Both the position numbers and the translations under genes were made by a program. Shown one piece after another: positions 45,737 to 55,481 of a DNA stretch of 64,000 bases. Positions within the stretch are counted from its first letter, which is position 1, and the number at the start of each line of letters is the position of its first letter. The stretch comes from Rhodocyclaceae bacterium (GTDB taxonomy: Bacteria; Pseudomonadota; Gammaproteobacteria; Burkholderiales; Rhodocyclaceae), in the NCBI GenBank assembly GCA_008933825.1, contig WBUF01000006.1, positions 1 through 64,000 on the forward strand, written 5' to 3'. The notes below the pieces were generated by a model. It was not told the DNA's origin and did no database searches. It saw only the letters and a program-made list of their open reading frames with translations.

Positions 45737-46584
45737 TGAAATACACCACCCTGGTTCAGGTGGCGGACCTCGCCCACCACCTGCACGATGCGCGCTGGCG
45801 CGTCTTCGACTGCTCCTTCGACCTGGTGCATCCGCACGCCGGCGAGCTGGCCTACCGCGAAGTGCATATCCCGGGGGCGATCTACGCCCATCTCGAGCGC
45901 GACCTCTCCGGGCCGATAACCGGCAAGACCGGCCGCCATCCGCTGCCCGATGCGGCGCGCTTCGCCGCCAAGCTGGGCGAGTGGGGGGTTGGCAACGACA
46001 CCCAGGTGGTGGTCTACGACGACGCCGGCGGCACCTATGCCGTGCGCATGTGGTGGATGCTGCGCTGGCTCGGCCACGACGCCGTGGCCCTGCTCGACGG
46101 CGGCATCAACGCCTGGGAGGCGGCTGGCTATGAGACGACGGATGCCGAGTCGAAACATCCGCATGCCGTGTTCATGCCGCGGCTGCGTCCGGAAATGGCC
46201 GTCGACGTGCGCTTCGTGGAAAGTCAGTCTGCGCAGGACGGCGTCCGCTTGCTGGATGCGCGCAATCCGCAGCGCTTCCGCGGCGAGAACGAGACGCTCG
46301 ATCCCGTCGGCGGCCACATTCCCGGCGCGGTGAACCGCTTCTTCAAGGACAACCTGCTGCCCGACGGGCGCTTCAAGCCGGCGGACGTGCTGCGCGCCGA
46401 GTACCTGACGCTGCTGGCCGGGCGGGGCGCGGCGGAGGTGGTGCATTCCTGCGGCTCGGGCGTGACGGCCTGCCACAACCAGCTGGCGATGGAAGTGGCG
46501 GGGCTTTCCGGCTCGCGGATCTATCCCGGTTCCTGGAGCGAGTGGTGCGCCGATCCGGCGCGGCCGGTGGCGACCGGCCCCTGA
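45733..46584 (+). CDS. Two-domain rhodanese sulfurtransferase (SseA type)
   Basis: 283 residues. The N-terminal rhodanese domain is inactive (VVVYDDAGGTYAVRMWW, no Cys). The C-terminal domain carries the catalytic loop CGSGVTAC (about residue 240), the loop type found in 3-mercaptopyruvate/thiosulfate sulfurtransferases. It transfers sulfane sulfur to thiol acceptors and may serve the TusA relay, though it is 30 kb from tusA. Between the two domains a dispersed-repeat copy encodes ESQSAQDG. It overlaps the upstream gene by 4 nt. Confidence 0.9.
   Translation: MMKYTTLVQVADLAHHLHDARWRVFDCSFDLVHPHAGELAYREVHIPGAIYAHLERDLSGPITGKTGRHPLPDAARFAAKLGEWGVGNDTQVVVYDDAGGTYAVRMWWMLRWLGHDAVALLDGGINAWEAAGYETTDAESKHPHAVFMPRLRPEMAVDVRFVESQSAQDGVRLLDARNPQRFRGENETLDPVGGHIPGAVNRFFKDNLLPDGRFKPADVLRAEYLTLLAGRGAAEVVHSCGSGVTACHNQLAMEVAGLSGSRIYPGSWSEWCADPARPVATGP
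46219..46244 (+). repeat. 26-nt dispersed element, copy 11 (in-frame, sulfurtransferase linker)
   Basis: Head GAAAGTCAGT, nine bases, tail ACGGCGT. It is sense to the host and read as ESQSAQDG, a different frame from copies 1 and 4. Confidence 0.82.
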
Positions 46585-46588
46585 GACC

Positions 46589-46947
46589 TTGCCGATCGGC
46601 GCGCGCGTGCTGGCCGATCTCATCCTCGTCGTTCACTTCTGCATCGCCGGCTTCATCACGGCCGGCTTCGTGCTGATCCCGCTCGGTGCTGCCGCCGGCT
46701 GGCGCTGGGTGCGGCGCCGCCGCCTGCGCCTCCTGCATGCCGGCGCCATCGCCTTCGTCGCGCTCGAATCGCTGGCCGGCATCGCCTGCCCGCTGACGGT
46801 GTGGGAAGCCATGCTACGCGGCGGAGTCGTCGGCGAGACAGGCTTTATCGGCCGGCTGCTCTACTGGGATTTCCCGCCGGCGGCATTCACCCTGCTGTAT
46901 GTCGCGCTGGCGCTGCTGGCGGCCTGGCTCTGGCGAAGGATTCCGCC

Positions 46948-46960
<13 letters not shown>
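46589..46960 (+). CDS. DUF2784 membrane protein
   Basis: 123 residues with four hydrophobic helices; LADLILVVHFCIAGFITAGF and ACPLTVWE are DUF2784 signatures. The function is unknown. The TTG at 46589 is the first in-frame start; the GTG at 46607 (VLADLI) fits the family N-terminus equally well. It lies 4 nt after the sulfurtransferase. The 3' end overlaps the convergent queG by 13 nt. Confidence 0.8.
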
Positions 46961-48021
<1,061 letters not shown>

Positions 48022-48024
48022 AAC

Positions 48025-48507
48025 TTGAGCCTGACCCTGCCTGACGAGGCGGCGACGCTTGCGCTCGGGGCCGCGCTGTCCCGGGTGCTGGCGCCGGGAC
48101 TGGTGATTTGGCTGGAGGGCGAGCTCGGCAGCGGCAAGACGACCCTCGTGCGCGGGGTGCTTCGGGGTCTCGGTTATGCGGGAAATGTGAAAAGTCCGAC
48201 CTTTACTCTCGTTGAACTTTATGCTATTTCTAGTTTAAACTTGCATCACTTTGATTTTTATAGATTCAGCCAGCCGGAAGAATACCTCGATGCAGGCTTG
48301 GACGAATACTTTCAGGGCGGCGCGGTCTGCCTCGTCGAATGGCCGGACAAGGCCGGGGAATACCTTGCCCCGGCCGACCTGCGCGTCGCGCTTTGCGTTG
48401 CGGATCACGGGCGGCGAGCCGACTTCACTGCTTCTACCGAAGCGGGGCAGGTATGCCTGAGCAAGCTCCGCCGCTTCCTGCCGGGATCGACCGCCGCGCA
48501 TTCCTGA
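48025..48507 (+). CDS. tsaE: tRNA threonylcarbamoyladenosine ATPase TsaE
   Basis: 160 residues. The Walker A motif is GELGSGKTTLVRG; the conserved KSPTFTLVELY and FDFYRFSQPEEYLDAG follow. It is the ATPase of the t6A37 tRNA-modification machinery. The TTG at 48025 is used, with AAGGA upstream; the longer frame runs back over queG. About 90 bases at 48180-48270 are very A+T-rich, with rare codons TTA, AGA and TCT, although the protein there is well conserved. It overlaps amiC by 55 nt. Confidence 0.93.
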   Translation: MSLTLPDEAATLALGAALSRVLAPGLVIWLEGELGSGKTTLVRGVLRGLGYAGNVKSPTFTLVELYAISSLNLHHFDFYRFSQPEEYLDAGLDEYFQGGAVCLVEWPDKAGEYLAPADLRVALCVADHGRRADFTASTEAGQVCLSKLRRFLPGSTAAHS

Positions 48508-49712
48508 AATACGCCGGGGCGACGCTCGCCCTGCTCGTCAGCCCGGTGGGGCAGGCGGCGACGAACATCCTCGCCGTGCGCGTCTGGCCGGCGCGCGACT
48601 ACACGCGCGTGACGCTCGAATACCGCGAGCCGATCGCCTTCACGCACCAGATCGTGAAGAACCCCGAGCGCCTGGTGGTCGACCTCGAAGGTGTCGAGTT
48701 CAACAGCGTGCTATCGAGCCTGCCGAACAAGATCTCCGAGACCGATCCCTACATCCGGCTGATCCGCGCCGGGCGCAACAAGCCGGGCGTGGTGCGGCTG
48801 GTGATCGAGCTGAAGTCCGAAATCCAGCCGCAGGTGTTCATGCTCAAGCCGGTCGGCGAATACGGCCACCGGCTGGTGCTGGATCTCTATCCGACCGCGG
48901 CGGACGATCCGCTGCTGGCGCTTCTGGAAAAGCTCGATGCGCCGTCCGAGAAGGCGACGGCGAAAGAGCCGCGGCAGGCGCAGCCGGAAATCACGCGCAT
49001 GGTCACCATCGTGCTCGATCCCGGCCACGGCGGCGAGGATCCGGGCGCCATCGGCCGCGGCGGCAGCTACGAGAAGCACGTCACGCTCGAAGTGGCGCGC
49101 CGGCTCAAGGCGAAGATCGACGCCGAGCCGAACATGCGCTCGATGCTGACGCGCGACGGCGACTTTTTCATCCCGCTGCAGAGCCGCGTGCAGAAGGCGC
49201 GCCGCGTGCAGGCCGACCTCTTCGTCTCGGTGCATGCCGACGCCTTCATCAAGCCGACGGCGCGCGGCTCCTCGGTCTTCGTGCTGTCCGAGAACGGTGC
49301 ATCGAGCTCCGCGGCGCGCTGGCTGGCGCAGCGCGAGAATGCCGCCGACCTGATCGGCGGCGTCAACCTCGATGTCAAGGATCCGCACCTGGCGCGCACC
49401 CTGCTCGACCTCTCGCAGACGGCCACCCTCAACGACAGCCTCAAGCTCGGCAAGGCGGTGCTGGGCGAGCTGGGCGGGGTGAACACCCTGCACAAGCCCC
49501 ATGTCGAACAGGCCGGCTTCGCCGTGCTGAAGGCGCCGGACATCCCCTCCATCCTCATCGAGACGGCCTTCATCAGCAATCCCGAGGAGGAGCGGCGACT
49601 GAACGACGACGCCTACCAGGAGAAGATGGCCGAGGCCATCCTCAGGGGCATCAAGGGCTATTTCGCCAAGAATCCGCCCCTCGCCAAGTCGAAACTGGTC
49701 CGTCTCGACTGA
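48453..49712 (+). CDS. amiC: N-acetylmuramoyl-L-alanine amidase AmiC type
   Basis: 419 residues. A twin-arginine-like signal (DRRAFLKYAGATLALLVSPVGQAA) is followed by an AMIN domain (about 45-145) and an Amidase_3 domain. The latter has zinc ligands in LDPGHGGEDPGAIG, the Glu in EKHVTLEV, SVHADAF, and the catalytic Glu in LIETAFISNPEEE. It splits daughter-cell peptidoglycan in the periplasm. ATG 48453 has GGGGCAGG upstream and lies inside tsaE. A double-hairpin repeat follows the stop. Confidence 0.94.
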   Translation: MPEQAPPLPAGIDRRAFLKYAGATLALLVSPVGQAATNILAVRVWPARDYTRVTLEYREPIAFTHQIVKNPERLVVDLEGVEFNSVLSSLPNKISETDPYIRLIRAGRNKPGVVRLVIELKSEIQPQVFMLKPVGEYGHRLVLDLYPTAADDPLLALLEKLDAPSEKATAKEPRQAQPEITRMVTIVLDPGHGGEDPGAIGRGGSYEKHVTLEVARRLKAKIDAEPNMRSMLTRDGDFFIPLQSRVQKARRVQADLFVSVHADAFIKPTARGSSVFVLSENGASSSAARWLAQRENAADLIGGVNLDVKDPHLARTLLDLSQTATLNDSLKLGKAVLGELGGVNTLHKPHVEQAGFAVLKAPDIPSILIETAFISNPEEERRLNDDAYQEKMAEAILRGIKGYFAKNPPLAKSKLVRLD

Positions 49713-49720
49713 AGCGGGTG

Positions 49721-49782
49721 CCCTTCCCCCAGCCCCCTTCCCAAGGAAGGGGGTGACGGTTGTTCGCTTCGCTCGATGTGAA
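49721..49782 (-). repeat. Double-hairpin intergenic repeat, copy D (amiC-ribF gap)
   Basis: Reverse orientation of the module at 4156, 5778 and 8151: G-rich tail, CCCCCTTCC...GGAAGGGGG hairpin and GTCACC are clear. Hairpin 1 is weaker (GAGCGAAGCGAAC). Confidence 0.75.
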
Positions 49783-49795
49783 CACTTCAGTCGGC

Positions 49796-49825
49796 TTGGG
49801 GCGGCCCTGCACCGACTGATATAAT
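49796..49825 (+). promoter_or_regulatory. Extended -10 promoter of the ribF-ileS-lspA-fkpB-ispH operon
   Basis: A perfect TATAAT (49820-49825) is preceded by the extended element TGA. A weak -35 TTGGGG (49796-49801) stands 18 nt upstream. The start is predicted near 49832. Confidence 0.72.
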
Positions 49826-49856
49826 TCGCCGCTTCCCGGCAAAGAGTTCGCTCACC

Positions 49857-50798
49857 GTGCAGGTCTTCAGAGGCATCCCCGCCCGCGCTATCCACTCGAC
49901 CGTGCTTACCATCGGCAACTTCGATGGCGTGCACCGCGGCCATCGCGCGCTGCTGGCGCGGCTGACCGGCCTGGCGAAGCAAGCCGGCCTGCCCTCGGCC
50001 GTGATGACCTTCGAGCCGAACCCGCGCGAGTTCTTCGCGCCGCAGTCGGCACCGGCGCGCCTGGCCAGCCTGCGCGAGAAACTGCAACTGCTGGCCGAGT
50101 GCGGCGTCGACCAGGCCCATGTCTGCGTCTTCAACAAACGCTTCGCGGCACTCACCGCCGAAGCATTCGTCGAGCGCATCGTTTCAGGCCTCGGGGTGCG
50201 CCACCTGATGATCGGCGACGACTTCCGCTTCGGCCAGGGCCGCAGCGGCGATTTCGCCCTGCTGCAGCAGGCGGGCAAGGCGCGCGGCTTCGCCGTCGAG
50301 GCAATGCCGACCCTGGTGCACGAAGGCGAGCGCGTCTCCAGTTCGGCGGTGCGCGAGGCGCTCGACGCCGGCGACCTCGAGCACGCCGAGCGCCTGCTTG
50401 GCCGGCCCTACTGCATATCGGGCCGCGTGGTGCATGGTCAGAAGCTCGGCCGCAAGCTCGGCTACGCCACGGCCAATATCCAGCTCAAGCGCCTGAAGGC
50501 GCCGCTCTCCGGCATCTTCGTCGTGACGGTGGACGGCATTGCCGATCGCCCGCTGGAAGGCGTTGCCAGCCTCGGCGTGCGGCCGACGGTGAGCTCGGCC
50601 GGGCTGCCGACGCTGGAGGTCTACATCTTCGATTACCAGGGCGACCTCTATCGCGCGCACCTGCGGGTGAATTTCCTGCACAAGCTGCGCGACGAGGCGA
50701 AATTCGATTCACTTGAAGCACTGACGGCGCAGATCGCACGCGACGTCTCCGATGCAAAGGCGCACCACGCGGCATTGCGCGTCCAGATGGCGGATTGA
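49857..50798 (+). CDS. ribF: Bifunctional riboflavin kinase / FAD synthetase
   Basis: 313 residues. The N-terminal nucleotidyltransferase has [16 protein letters not shown] and the C-terminal flavokinase has [12 protein letters not shown]...[10 protein letters not shown]. It makes FMN and FAD, needed by the flavoproteins here such as QmoA/B. GTG start. It is the first gene of the conserved operon with ileS; one base separates them. Confidence 0.96.
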   Translation: MQVFRGIPARAIHSTVLTIGNFDGVHRGHRALLARLTGLAKQAGLPSAVMTFEPNPREFFAPQSAPARLASLREKLQLLAECGVDQAHVCVFNKRFAALTAEAFVERIVSGLGVRHLMIGDDFRFGQGRSGDFALLQQAGKARGFAVEAMPTLVHEGERVSSSAVREALDAGDLEHAERLLGRPYCISGRVVHGQKLGRKLGYATANIQLKRLKAPLSGIFVVTVDGIADRPLEGVASLGVRPTVSSAGLPTLEVYIFDYQGDLYRAHLRVNFLHKLRDEAKFDSLEALTAQIARDVSDAKAHHAALRVQMAD

Positions 50799-50799
50799 C

Positions 50800-53598
50800 A
50801 TGGCTGACTACCGAAAAACCCTCAACCTTCCCGACACGCCCTTCCCGATGAAGGGCGACCTCGCCAGGCGCGAGCCGCAGTGGGTGGCCGACTGGCAGCG
50901 CCGCAAGTTCTACCAGAAGATCCGCCAGGCCTCGGCCGGACGGCCGCGCTTCGTCCTGCACGACGGCCCGCCCTACGCCAACGGCGACATCCACATCGGC
51001 CACGCCGTCAACAAGATCCTCAAGGACATCATCATCCGCTCGAAGACACTGGCCGGCTTCGATGCGCCCTACGTGCCGGGCTGGGACTGCCACGGCCTGC
51101 CCATCGAGCACCAGATCGAGAAGCTGCACGGCAAGCACCTGCCGGCCGACCAGGCGCGCGAGCTGTGCCGCGCCTTCGCCGCGGAGCAGGTCGAGCGGCA
51201 GAAGAAGGACTTCATCCGCCTCGGCGTGCTCGGCGACTGGGACGACCCCTACCTCACCATGGCGTATCGCAACGAGGCCGACGAGATCCGCGCCCTCGGC
51301 GAGATCCACCGACGCGGCTTCCTGTTCAAGGGCCTGAAGCCGGTGAACTGGTGCTTCGACTGCGGCTCGGCGCTGGCCGAGGCCGAGGTGGAGTACCAGG
51401 ACAAGGAGTCGCCCGCCATCGACGTCGCCTTCCCGCTGGACGAATCGGAGCGTGGTCGTGTGGCGCATGCCTTCGGCCTGCCGGCGCTGCCCGACGGCCC
51501 CTGCTACGCGGTGATCTGGACGACGACGCCCTGGACCATTCCCGGCAACCAGGCGCTCAACCTGCACCCCGAGTTCACCTACGAACTGGTGCAGACGCCG
51601 CGCGGCCTGCTGGTGCTGGCCGCGGAGCTGCGCGGCCAGGCGCTGGCGCGCTACGGGCTCGATGGCTCGGTGCTTGGCGCCTGCCAGGGCGCGGCGCTGT
51701 CGATGGCGAAGTTCCGCCACCCCTTCTACGACCGTTTCTCGCCGGTGTATCTCGGCGACTACGTCACGCTGGACACCGGCACGGGCGTGGTGCACAGCGC
51801 GCCGGCCTACGGCCTGGAGGACTTCGAGTCCTGCAAGCGCCACGGCATGAGGAACGAAGAGATTCTCACCCCGGTGCAGGGCGACGGCCGTTTCGCCGAG
51901 AGCCTGCCCTTCTTCGGCGGCCTCAACGTCTGGAAGGCCAACGCCGCCATCATCGAGAAACTGCGCGAAGTCGGCAGCCTGTTCGCCGCGAACAAGATCA
52001 CCCACAGCTACATGCACTGCTGGCGCCACAAGACGCCGATCATCTACCGCGCCACCTCGCAGTGGTTCGTGGGGATGGACAGGAAGCCGCACGCGGGGCG
52101 CACGCTGCGCGAAACGGCGCTGGCCGCCGTCGAGGCGACCAAGTTTTTCCCGGACTGGGGCCAGGCGCGCCTGCACGCCATGATTGCCAACCGTCCCGAC
52201 TGGTGCGTCTCGCGCCAGCGCAACTGGGGCGTGCCGATCCCCTTCTTCCTGCACAAGGAGACGGGTGAATTGCATCCGCGCACGCCGGAACTGCTCGATC
52301 AGGTGGCTCGGCGCGTCGAGCAGGAAGGTATCGACGCCTGGTTCAGGCTGGATGCGGCGGAATTGCTCGGCGCCGAAGCGGGCCAATACGAGAAGATGCG
52401 CGACACGCTCGACGTCTGGTTCGATTCCGGCACGACGCACTGGACGGTGCTGCGCGGCAGCCACACCGGCGAGGGCAAGTGGCCGGCCGATCTCTACCTG
52501 GAAGGCTCCGACCAGCACCGCGGCTGGTTCCACTCGTCGCTCCTCACCGCGTGCACGCTGGACGGCCGCGCGCCCTACGACGGCCTGCTCACGCACGGCT
52601 TCGTCGTCGATGGCCAGGGCCACAAGATGTCGAAGTCCAAGGGCAACGTCATCGCGCCGCAGAAGGTCTCCGACACGCTCGGCGCCGAGGTGCTGCGCCT
52701 GTGGGTGGCGGCGACCGATTACTCGGGCGAGCTGTCCATCTCCGACGAGATCCTCAAGCGCGTGGTGGAGTCCTACCGCCGCATCCGCAACACCCTGCGC
52801 TTCCTGCTCGCCAACACCGCCGACTTCGACCCGGCGAAGGACAGGCTGCCGGTGGCCGACTGGCTGGAGATCGACCGCTACGCCCTGGCGCTCACGCATC
52901 GCCTGCAGGAGCAGGTGACGGCCGACTACGGTCGCTATGAGTTCCACCGCGTCGTGCAGGCGCTGCAGGGCTTCTGCTCCGAGGAACTGGGCGCCTTTTA
53001 CCTCGACATCCTCAAGGACCGCCTGTACACCACCGGCGCGGATTCGAAGCCGCGTCGCGCCGCGCAGAGCGCGCTGTGGCACATCCTGCAGGCGCTGATC
53101 CGCCTGATGGCGCCGGTGCTGAGCTTCACCGCCGAGGAGATCTGGCAAATCCTGAGGAAGGACCCGGAGGACAGCGTGATGCTGGCCACCTGGCATGCGC
53201 TGCCGGAGCTGCCGGAAAAGTCAGTCCTGCTGGCACGGTGGCAGGCCATCCGCGAGGTGCGCGCCGAGGCCTCGAAGGTGCTGGAGGCGCTGCGCGTGGC
53301 CGGCAAGATCGGCTCCTCGCTGCAGGCCGAGGTGGAGGTTCGCGCCGCGGGCGAGAAGCACGCCCTGCTGGCCGCGCTCGGCGACGACCTGCGCTTCGTG
53401 CTGATCTGCTCGAAGGCGACGCTGGTGTATGTTGCCGCGGGCGAGGAGGGCGTCAGCGCCGTGCCCAGCCGGCACGCCAAGTGCCCGCGCTGCTGGCACT
53501 GGCGCGCCGACGTCGGCGTGAATGCCGAACACCCCGAGTTGTGCGGACGCTGCGACGCCAACCTGCACGGTGCGGGCGAGCCGCGCAGCCATGCCTAG
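50800..53598 (+). CDS. ileS: Isoleucyl-tRNA synthetase
   Basis: 932 residues. HIGH box [18 protein letters not shown], editing domain [19 protein letters not shown] box [14 protein letters not shown], and C-terminal zinc site CPRCWHW...CGRC. It charges tRNA-Ile. Start [17 protein letters not shown]. Near residue 806 a dispersed-repeat copy encodes EKSVLLARW. It overlaps lspA by 8 nt. Confidence 0.97.
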   Translation: MADYRKTLNLPDTPFPMKGDLARREPQWVADWQRRKFYQKIRQASAGRPRFVLHDGPPYANGDIHIGHAVNKILKDIIIRSKTLAGFDAPYVPGWDCHGLPIEHQIEKLHGKHLPADQARELCRAFAAEQVERQKKDFIRLGVLGDWDDPYLTMAYRNEADEIRALGEIHRRGFLFKGLKPVNWCFDCGSALAEAEVEYQDKESPAIDVAFPLDESERGRVAHAFGLPALPDGPCYAVIWTTTPWTIPGNQALNLHPEFTYELVQTPRGLLVLAAELRGQALARYGLDGSVLGACQGAALSMAKFRHPFYDRFSPVYLGDYVTLDTGTGVVHSAPAYGLEDFESCKRHGMRNEEILTPVQGDGRFAESLPFFGGLNVWKANAAIIEKLREVGSLFAANKITHSYMHCWRHKTPIIYRATSQWFVGMDRKPHAGRTLRETALAAVEATKFFPDWGQARLHAMIANRPDWCVSRQRNWGVPIPFFLHKETGELHPRTPELLDQVARRVEQEGIDAWFRLDAAELLGAEAGQYEKMRDTLDVWFDSGTTHWTVLRGSHTGEGKWPADLYLEGSDQHRGWFHSSLLTACTLDGRAPYDGLLTHGFVVDGQGHKMSKSKGNVIAPQKVSDTLGAEVLRLWVAATDYSGELSISDEILKRVVESYRRIRNTLRFLLANTADFDPAKDRLPVADWLEIDRYALALTHRLQEQVTADYGRYEFHRVVQALQGFCSEELGAFYLDILKDRLYTTGADSKPRRAAQSALWHILQALIRLMAPVLSFTAEEIWQILRKDPEDSVMLATWHALPELPEKSVLLARWQAIREVRAEASKVLEALRVAGKIGSSLQAEVEVRAAGEKHALLAALGDDLRFVLICSKATLVYVAAGEEGVSAVPSRHAKCPRCWHWRADVGVNAEHPELCGRCDANLHGAGEPRSHA
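53216..53241 (+). repeat. 26-nt dispersed element, copy 13 (in-frame, ileS)
   Basis: Perfect head, nine bases, tail ACGGTGG (one mismatch). It is sense to ileS and read as KSVLLARW, the third sense frame used by the family. Confidence 0.82.
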
Positions 53599-54067
53599 GT
53601 TTGCCGCCTGGCTGGGGCTGGCGGCGCTGGTCATCGTCCTCGACCAGCTGACGAAGTTCTGGGTGTTGTCGGCGCTCAGGCTCGGCGAGCGCATCGAAGT
53701 GACGCCGTTTTTCAACCTGATCCTCGTCTTCAACCCCGGTGCCGCCTTCAGCTTCCTGTCGGACGCCGGCGGCTGGCAGCGCTGGTTCTTCGTCGCGCTG
53801 GCCCTCGCCGTGTCCGGGTGGCTGACTTTTCTCATCCGAAGCCACGCCGCCGAGCGCCTGCTGCCGCTGGCGGCGACGCTGATCCTGGGCGGCGCGCTGG
53901 GCAACGTCATCGACCGCATCCGCTTCGGCGCCGTGGCGGATTTCGTGGACGTGCATGCCGCCGGCTGGCACTGGCCGGCCTTCAATGTTGCCGACTCGGC
54001 GATCAGCGTCGGCGTGGCGCTGCTCGTCTGGCAGCAGCTGTTCCATGCCCCGAAGGAAGGACAGTGA
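53591..54067 (+). CDS. lspA: Prolipoprotein signal peptidase II
   Basis: 158 residues with four TM helices. Catalytic aspartates are in [10 protein letters not shown] and [20 protein letters not shown] is family-typical. It cleaves lipoprotein signal peptides in the inner membrane. A dispersed-repeat copy in reverse orientation encodes part of TM helix 3 (LAVSGWLTF). It overlaps ileS by 8 nt and fkpB by 4 nt. Confidence 0.96.
   Translation: MPRFAAWLGLAALVIVLDQLTKFWVLSALRLGERIEVTPFFNLILVFNPGAAFSFLSDAGGWQRWFFVALALAVSGWLTFLIRSHAAERLLPLAATLILGGALGNVIDRIRFGAVADFVDVHAAGWHWPAFNVADSAISVGVALLVWQQLFHAPKEGQ
53805..53830 (-). repeat. 26-nt dispersed element, copy 14 (in-frame, lspA)
   Basis: Reverse orientation; head AAAAGTCAGC and tail ACGGCGA, one mismatch each, with exact 9-nt spacing. 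It is read through as AVSGWLTF. Confidence 0.8.
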
Positions 54068-54495
54068 GCGACACGGTGAGGGAAGACAGCCTGCTCACCC
54101 TGCATTATCGGCTGGCCACGGCGGACGACACCGAGCTGGTCAGCACCTTCGGCGCCAGGCCGGCCACGCTGCAATTGGGCAGCGGCGAACTCGCGCCTGT
54201 GCTGGAGCGCCACCTGGTCGGCCTGCCGGTCGGCCAGCGCACGGTGTTCCTGCTCGACCCCGACCAGGCCTTCGGGCTGCACAATCCGCAACTGATGCAG
54301 CGTTTCGCTCGCAACGATCTGCCCAATCCCGGGGAACTGCGCGAACTGGCGCTCATCGAATTCAAGGCGCCCCACGGCGCCGCCTACACCGGTCTGGTGC
54401 GGGAGCTGACGGAAACGGAGGCGCTGGTCGACTTCAACCACCCGCTGGCGGGCAAGGCCATCCGCTTCGAGGTGGACGTGATCGGGATCCTGTGA
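54064..54495 (+). CDS. fkpB: FKBP-type peptidyl-prolyl isomerase, SlpA/FkpB type
   Basis: 143 residues: [19 protein letters not shown] at the start and [21 protein letters not shown] as in FkpB/SlpA, with the IF (chaperone) insertion. It assists folding in the cytoplasm. The GTG start overlaps the lspA stop; the stop overlaps ispH, as in the E. coli ileS-lspA-fkpB-ispH order. Confidence 0.93.
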   Translation: MSDTVREDSLLTLHYRLATADDTELVSTFGARPATLQLGSGELAPVLERHLVGLPVGQRTVFLLDPDQAFGLHNPQLMQRFARNDLPNPGELRELALIEFKAPHGAAYTGLVRELTETEALVDFNHPLAGKAIRFEVDVIGIL

Positions 54496-55433
54496 TGGAC
54501 ATACTCCTTGCCAATCCCCGCGGCTTCTGCGCCGGCGTCGAGCGCGCCATTGCCATCGTCGAGCGCGCGCTGGAACTGCACGGCGCGCCGATCTACGTGC
54601 GCCACGAAGTGGTGCACAACAAGTTCGTCGTAGACGGCCTGCGCGCCAAGGGTGCGGTGTTCGTCGAGGAGCTCGATGAAGTGCCCAACGGCGCCACGGT
54701 GATCTTCAGCGCCCACGGCGTGCCGCAGGCGGTGCGCGCCGAGGCCGCGCGTCGCGGCCTGCGCGTCTTCGACGCCACTTGCCCGCTGGTGACCAAGGTG
54801 CACAGCGAAGTGCAGCGGTTGCGCGAGGCCGGGCGCGAAGTCGTCATGATCGGCCACCGCGGCCATCCCGAGGTGGAGGGCACGATGGGGCAGACGAACG
54901 GCGGCATCTACCTCGTCGAGAGCGCAGACGACGTTGCCCGTCTGCAGGTGATGGACCCAGCGCGGCTCGCCTACGTTACCCAGACCACGCTCTCCGTCGA
55001 CGACGCGCGCGTCATCGTCCGCGCGCTGGAGGCGCGCTTTCCCTGCATCACCGGCCCGCGCCGTGACGACATCTGCTACGCCACGCAGAACCGCCAGGAT
55101 GCCGTCAAGCAGCTCGCCGAACAGTGCGACCTTGTGATCGTGGTTGGCTCGCCAAACAGCTCGAATTCGAATCGGCTGCGGGAAGTGGCAACGAACATGG
55201 GTTGCGAGGCCTACCTCGTCAACGATGCCGCCGAGATCCGGCCGGAATGGCTGGCCGGCAGGCGTTGCGTGGGCATCAGCGCGGGCGCTTCGGCGCCCGA
55301 GGTGCTGGTCGGTCGCGTAGCGGCCCGTCTGAAGTCGCTTGGCGCGGGCGATGTTCGCGTTCAGTTGGGGATCGAAGAGGGCGTGGTGTTTCCCCTGCCG
55401 CGGGAATTGGCGGGACCGTCCGACCGGTCGTGA
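54495..55433 (+). CDS. ispH: 4-hydroxy-3-methylbut-2-enyl diphosphate reductase
   Basis: 312 residues. The three Cys that hold the [4Fe-4S] cluster are in [23 protein letters not shown] and the later conserved [17 protein letters not shown] region. It performs the last step of the non-mevalonate pathway, giving IPP and DMAPP. It is the last gene of the ribF operon, convergent with pilY1. Confidence 0.97.
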   Translation: MDILLANPRGFCAGVERAIAIVERALELHGAPIYVRHEVVHNKFVVDGLRAKGAVFVEELDEVPNGATVIFSAHGVPQAVRAEAARRGLRVFDATCPLVTKVHSEVQRLREAGREVVMIGHRGHPEVEGTMGQTNGGIYLVESADDVARLQVMDPARLAYVTQTTLSVDDARVIVRALEARFPCITGPRRDDICYATQNRQDAVKQLAEQCDLVIVVGSPNSSNSNRLREVATNMGCEAYLVNDAAEIRPEWLAGRRCVGISAGASAPEVLVGRVAARLKSLGAGDVRVQLGIEEGVVFPLPRELAGPSDRS

Positions 55434-55435
55434 CA

Positions 55436-55466
55436 GGGGTGCGACGCGCCCTGCGCGCCGCACCCC
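55436..55466. terminator. Hairpin between convergent ispH and pilY1
   Basis: GGGGTGCG-a-CGCGC-cct-GCGCG-c-CGCACCCC forms a 13-bp stem with one mismatch. There is no T-run; the position suits a shared terminator. Confidence 0.6.
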
Positions 55467-55481
55467 GCCGGAACCTTGGGG

